Assembly: GCA_000230955.3 (NCBI GenBank)
Contig: CP007060.1
Location: 2,548,216 to 2,612,215 of the forward strand
Length of the DNA stretch: 64,000 nt
Direction: 5' to 3'
DNA from: Halobacterium sp. DL1
Lineage (GTDB): Archaea; Halobacteriota; Halobacteria; Halobacteriales; Halobacteriaceae
The first letter of the stretch is position 1. Every line of letters starts with the position of its first letter. Of the stretch, positions 60,804 through 64,000 are shown piece after piece. A program made the translations under genes and the position numbers. The notes under the pieces were generated by a model that saw only the letters and a list, made by a program, of their open reading frames with translations, did no database searches and was not told the origin of the DNA.

Positions 60804-61616
60804 ATGTCCACTGACGACACACCGGCCGGCGGGCAGCCGGCCGACGACGGTACGGAGTTGCTCGAAGTCGACAACGTCGTGAAGACGTTCGGCGGCCTGG
60901 TCGCCGTCGACGGCGCCACCTTCGGCGTCGAGCGGGCGTCCATCACGGGACTCATCGGCCCGAACGGCGCCGGGAAGTCGACGCTATTCAACTGCATCAC
61001 GGGCGTCCACACGCCCGACAGCGGCGAGGTGCGCCTCGACGGCGACCCGATCCAGGGGCTCTCGCCGACCGAGATCGCGCGCCGCGGCGTCGGGCGGACG
61101 TTCCAGACGCCGAAGACGTTCCGCGGGATGACCGTCCGCGAGAACCTCGCGTTCGCCGCGAAGGGACAGCTCGGCGAGCGAGCGCTCAGCACCATCTTCC
61201 GGTCGGGCGCCGTCGACGACCAGGAGGCCGACATCCAGGCGACGGTCGACGAGACCCTCGAGTTCCTCGAACTCGACCACCTCGCCGAGGAGTACGGGAG
61301 CGCCCTCTCCGGCGGCCAGCGGAAACTGCTGGAACTCGGCCGGGTGCTGATGATGGACCCCGAGATCATCCTGCTCGACGAACCCATCGCGGGCGTCAAC
61401 CCGTCGCTGACCGACGAACTACTGGCCCGGCTCCGCGAACTCAACGACCGCGGCCGGACCATCCTGCTCATCGAGCACGACATGGGCGTCGTGATGGAGA
61501 ACTGCGACCGCGTCGTCGTGATGCACAACGGCCAGACGCTGGCGTCCGGCCCGCCCTCCATCGTCCAGGAGGACGAGCGCGTCGTCGAGGCCTACCTCGG
61601 GGGGTACGACCGATGA
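60804..61616 (+). CDS. livG: Branched-chain amino acid-type ABC transporter ATPase LivG-like
   Basis: A 270-residue ABC ATPase. Walker A is GPNGAGKST, the signature SGGQRKLLELGR, Walker B ILLDEP and the switch IEHDM. The VGRTFQTPKTFRGMTVRENLAFA stretch is typical of LivG. The C-terminal TLASGPPSIVQEDERVVEAYLG tail is the LivG form. It overlaps livF by 4 bases. Confidence 0.93.
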   Translation: MSTDDTPAGGQPADDGTELLEVDNVVKTFGGLVAVDGATFGVERASITGLIGPNGAGKSTLFNCITGVHTPDSGEVRLDGDPIQGLSPTEIARRGVGRTFQTPKTFRGMTVRENLAFAAKGQLGERALSTIFRSGAVDDQEADIQATVDETLEFLELDHLAEEYGSALSGGQRKLLELGRVLMMDPEIILLDEPIAGVNPSLTDELLARLRELNDRGRTILLIEHDMGVVMENCDRVVVMHNGQTLASGPPSIVQEDERVVEAYLGGYDR

Positions 61617-62347
61617 GCGACATCGAGACCGTCCGGCGGTACGACGACGCGGTGTTCTCCGCGCGCGACGTCGAGACCGGCTACGGCGACCTCCAGGTGC
61701 TGTACGGCGTCGACATCGACGTGCAGGACGACGAGATCGTGCTGGTGTTCGGGCCGAACGGCGCCGGGAAGTCGACGCTGATGCGCGCGCTGTTCAAGCA
61801 GCTGCCGCTGTGGGCGGGCACCATCGAGATCGGCGGCGAGGACTACTCGGGCCTCGAAGCCAACCAGATGGTGTCCCACGGGGTCTCCTACGTCCCGCAG
61901 ACGTCGAACGTCTTCCCCAACCTCACCGTCGCGGAGAACCTCGACATCGGGGCCATCCACGCTAGCGACGCGGACGACCGCCGACAGCGGATGTTCGAAC
62001 TCTTCCCGCGTCTGGAGGAGCGCCACAGCCAGGACGCGGAGACGCTCTCGGGCGGCGAGCGACAGATGCTCGCGATGGCGCGCGCGCTGATGCCCGACCC
62101 CGACGTGTTGCTCATCGACGAGCCCTCGGCGGGGCTGGCGCCCCAGCTCATCGAGCGGACGTTCGAGCACGTCGACCAGATCCGGCAGACGGGCACGGCG
62201 GTGTTGATGGTCGAGCAGAACGTCGACGCCGCGCTCGACGTCACCGACCGCGCCTACGCCCTCGACATGGGCGAGAACAAGTTCGAGGCCGACGCCGAGA
62301 CCATCCGGAGCTCCCAGCGCGTGCGGGACCTCTACCTCGGCAAGTAG
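61613..62347 (+). CDS. livF: Branched-chain amino acid-type ABC transporter ATPase LivF-like
   Basis: A 244-residue ABC ATPase. Walker A is GPNGAGKST, the signature SGGERQMLAMAR, Walker B LLIDEP and the loop VEQNVDAALD. The VPQTSNVFPNLTVAENLDIGA segment is typical of LivF, the second nucleotide-binding subunit. Last gene of the transporter operon; a T4 run follows before argS. Confidence 0.93.
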   Translation: MSDIETVRRYDDAVFSARDVETGYGDLQVLYGVDIDVQDDEIVLVFGPNGAGKSTLMRALFKQLPLWAGTIEIGGEDYSGLEANQMVSHGVSYVPQTSNVFPNLTVAENLDIGAIHASDADDRRQRMFELFPRLEERHSQDAETLSGGERQMLAMARALMPDPDVLLIDEPSAGLAPQLIERTFEHVDQIRQTGTAVLMVEQNVDAALDVTDRAYALDMGENKFEADAETIRSSQRVRDLYLGK

Positions 62348-62404
62348 GTCGCTCGCGTCCGGACTTTCAGAACACCTTTTGCCGCCGCCCACGACCCACC
62401 GGAC

Positions 62405-64000
62405 ATGTTCATCGCTTTCCGCCGGGAGGTCGAGACGGCCCTCGCGGCCGCACTCGACGACCTCGGCTACCCGACCGGGGACCTCGGCATCGAGGAACCA
62501 CCCGCGGACGTTCCCGCCGTACTCGCGTCCAGCGCGGCGTTCCGGCTCGCGGGCGAGGCGGGGGCACCGCCGCCGCAGGTCGCCGCCGAACTCGTCGACG
62601 CGCTCGACTTGACAGAGGCGGACTACGTCGGCGGCGTTAGCTCGCAGGGCCCGTACGTGAACTTCACGCCGAGCGAGGAGTACTACGCAGCCACGCTGGA
62701 GTCCGCGCAGGCCGACGACTGGGGGCGCCTGCCCGACACCGGCGACTCCGTCGTCGTCGAGCACACGAGCGCGAACCCGACCGGCCCCGTCCACGTCGGG
62801 CGCGCCCGCAACCCCATCCTCGGCGACGCCGTCTCCAGGGTCCTCGACTACGCCGGCTACGACGTCACCCGCGAGTACTACGTCAACGACGCGGGCCGCC
62901 AGATGGCCGTGTTCACCTGGGCCTACGAGCACTTCGACGAGGACGACCTCCCGGAACCCGGCCGCGACAAGCCCGACTACGACCTCGTTCGCTACTACCG
63001 GGCGGGCAACGAGTTCTTAGAGGAGGGCGAACCGGAGGCCGTCGAGGAGGCCGAGACGGAGATCGCGGCCATCATCGAGGGCCTCGACCGGGGCGACGAG
63101 GAGACCTACGAGCGCGTCGGCGAGGTCGTCGAGGGCGTGCTCGGCGGGATGCGCCAGACCCTCGAGCGCCTCCCCGCGGAGTTCGACGAGTTCGTCCGGG
63201 AGACCGAGTTCCTCCGGGACGGTTCGACCGACGAGGTGGTCGAGGACTTGAAGACGTCGGCACACGCCTTCGAGGAGGAGGACGCCTGGCAACTCGACCT
63301 CGAGGAGTGGGACATCGAGCAGTCGTTCGTCTTCCTGCGCTCGGACGACACGACGCTGTACACCACCAGAGACCTCGCCCACCACGAGTGGAAGTTCGAC
63401 ACGTTCGACCGCGCTATCACCGTGCTCGGCGAGGACCAGGAGCTCCACGCGAACAAGCTCCGTGCCGCCCTCGACATCCGCGGCAACGACACCGACCAGC
63501 TCGAGGAGCTGTTCTACGCGTGGGTGAACCTCCCGGGCGGCGAGTCGATGAGCACCCGACAGGGCACCGGCGTCGACATGGACGACCTGCTCGACGAGGC
63601 CGTCCTGCGCGCCGAAGAGGCGGTCCGCTCCCGGCTGGACGACCGCATCCGCGACGACGACCTGACCGAGGACGACGTCGAGCGCATCGCCCGCCAGGTC
63701 GGCATCGGCGCGGTCCGCTACGACATCGTCTCGAAGCAGCCGACGAAGGCCATCACGTTCGACTGGGAGGACGCCCTCGACTTCGAGGGGCAGAGCGCGC
63801 CGTACGTCCAGTACGCCCACGCTCGTGCTTGCGGAATTCTGGGTGAAGCTGGCGACGCGAACGCGGCGCTCGACGCGGACCTCCTCACGACGGACGAGGA
63901 GCAGAACCTCCTGCAGGCGGTGGCGCGGTTCCCGGTCGTCGTCGAGTCCGCGGCGGACGAACTCGAACCCCACCAGGTCGCGACGTACGCCCGCGACTTC
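62405..64000 (+). CDS. argS: Arginyl-tRNA synthetase, N-terminal 532 codons (cut by window edge)
   Basis: A class I aminoacyl-tRNA synthetase attaching arginine to tRNA-Arg. The N-terminal Add-1 domain starts [20 protein letters not shown]. The HIGH-like motif is HVGR in [12 protein letters not shown] (near residue 130), and [10 protein letters not shown] is the conserved ArgRS segment. The KMSKS region is replaced by SMSTRQG, as in many ArgRS. The frame is uninterrupted to the last base and the C-terminal anticodon-binding domain has begun ([14 protein letters not shown]), so the gene continues to the right. Confidence 0.95.
   Translation, partial: MFIAFRREVETALAAALDDLGYPTGDLGIEEPPADVPAVLASSAAFRLAGEAGAPPPQVAAELVDALDLTEADYVGGVSSQGPYVNFTPSEEYYAATLESAQADDWGRLPDTGDSVVVEHTSANPTGPVHVGRARNPILGDAVSRVLDYAGYDVTREYYVNDAGRQMAVFTWAYEHFDEDDLPEPGRDKPDYDLVRYYRAGNEFLEEGEPEAVEEAETEIAAIIEGLDRGDEETYERVGEVVEGVLGGMRQTLERLPAEFDEFVRETEFLRDGSTDEVVEDLKTSAHAFEEEDAWQLDLEEWDIEQSFVFLRSDDTTLYTTRDLAHHEWKFDTFDRAITVLGEDQELHANKLRAALDIRGNDTDQLEELFYAWVNLPGGESMSTRQGTGVDMDDLLDEAVLRAEEAVRSRLDDRIRDDDLTEDDVERIARQVGIGAVRYDIVSKQPTKAITFDWEDALDFEGQSAPYVQYAHARACGILGEAGDANAALDADLLTTDEEQNLLQAVARFPVVVESAADELEPHQVATYARDF

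Overview
The window is 64 kb of chromosome from an extremely halophilic archaeon (class Halobacteria). The evidence is the high G+C content with GC-rich third positions, the acidic proteins, and haloarchaeal marker families: HalOD1 and bacterio-opsin-activator (HTH_10/BAT) regulators, a haloarchaeal-type malate synthase, a thermosome, archaeal lipid synthesis (CarS), TiaS, Taw1, Trm1 and the archaeal riboflavin kinase RbkR. Many starts sit 24-31 bases downstream of a TATA-like box, the spacing expected of leaderless transcripts. Genus cannot be fixed from sequence alone. Both window edges cut genes: a DUF488 protein at the left and argS at the right.

Layout. 1-4.1 kb: housekeeping and small genes (glycosyltransferase, ribosomal protein L40e, GNAT, metallo-hydrolase, DUF5786-like, DUF99, family 4 uracil-DNA glycosylase). 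4.1-6.9 kb: phosphonate/phosphite-type ABC transporter phnD-phnC-phnE on the minus strand. 7-8.1 kb: hisH and a small SWIM zinc-finger protein. 8.2-10.9 kb: glyoxylate bypass aceA-aceB behind an AT-rich inverted repeat and a possible coupled 41-codon leader ORF. 11-14.2 kb: trm1, a YihY-type membrane protein and a PAP2 phosphatase. 14.2-16.2 kb: divergent glnA and lrp. 16.3-19.1 kb: a degenerate receiver protein and a thermosome subunit. 19.3-21.4 kb: tRNA-Ser, a small membrane protein, ridA and ilvA. 21.5-25.1 kb: MATE exporter and an arsenic operon arsR-acr3-arsC. 25.1-28.3 kb: two signalling proteins and a membrane protein. 28.3-34.97 kb: citrate synthase, a PhoU/TrkA_C protein, unknowns, an aspartoacylase-like enzyme, an AT-rich foreign-looking gene, thrC and a Nudix protein. 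35-38.6 kb: tiaS, an HTH regulator, a HalOD1 protein and a glutaredoxin. 38.7-41.6 kb: purine permease, gfcR and pyrE. 41.7-47.6 kb: GNAT, carS, proline dehydrogenase, DUF502, ilvE and an NhaC antiporter. 47.6-52.6 kb: HalOD1 and bacterio-opsin-activator-like regulators, including a frameshifted DUF7344 gene. 52.6-55 kb: rbkR-ribB and taw1. 55.1-64 kb: aldehyde dehydrogenase, SDR, a complete LivJHMGF-type transporter and argS.

The genes group into recognisable modules: acetate assimilation (aceA-aceB, citrate synthase), nitrogen assimilation (glnA with lrp), amino-acid metabolism (ilvA with RidA, ilvE, thrC, proline dehydrogenase, hisH), arsenic resistance, nucleobase uptake and pyrimidine synthesis, and flavin synthesis. 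No CRISPR array, insertion sequence, provirus or rRNA operon was seen.

The observations most worth a second look are recent-looking sequence changes and candidate regulatory sites. They are a 20-bp tandem duplication that breaks a DUF7344 gene, an 89-bp duplication/insertion at the start of arsC, a repeat-encoded peptide inside threonine synthase, a receiver domain whose phospho-acceptor is Glu, the aceA upstream region, and an AT-rich gene of foreign composition. No clearly new multi-gene system was identified.
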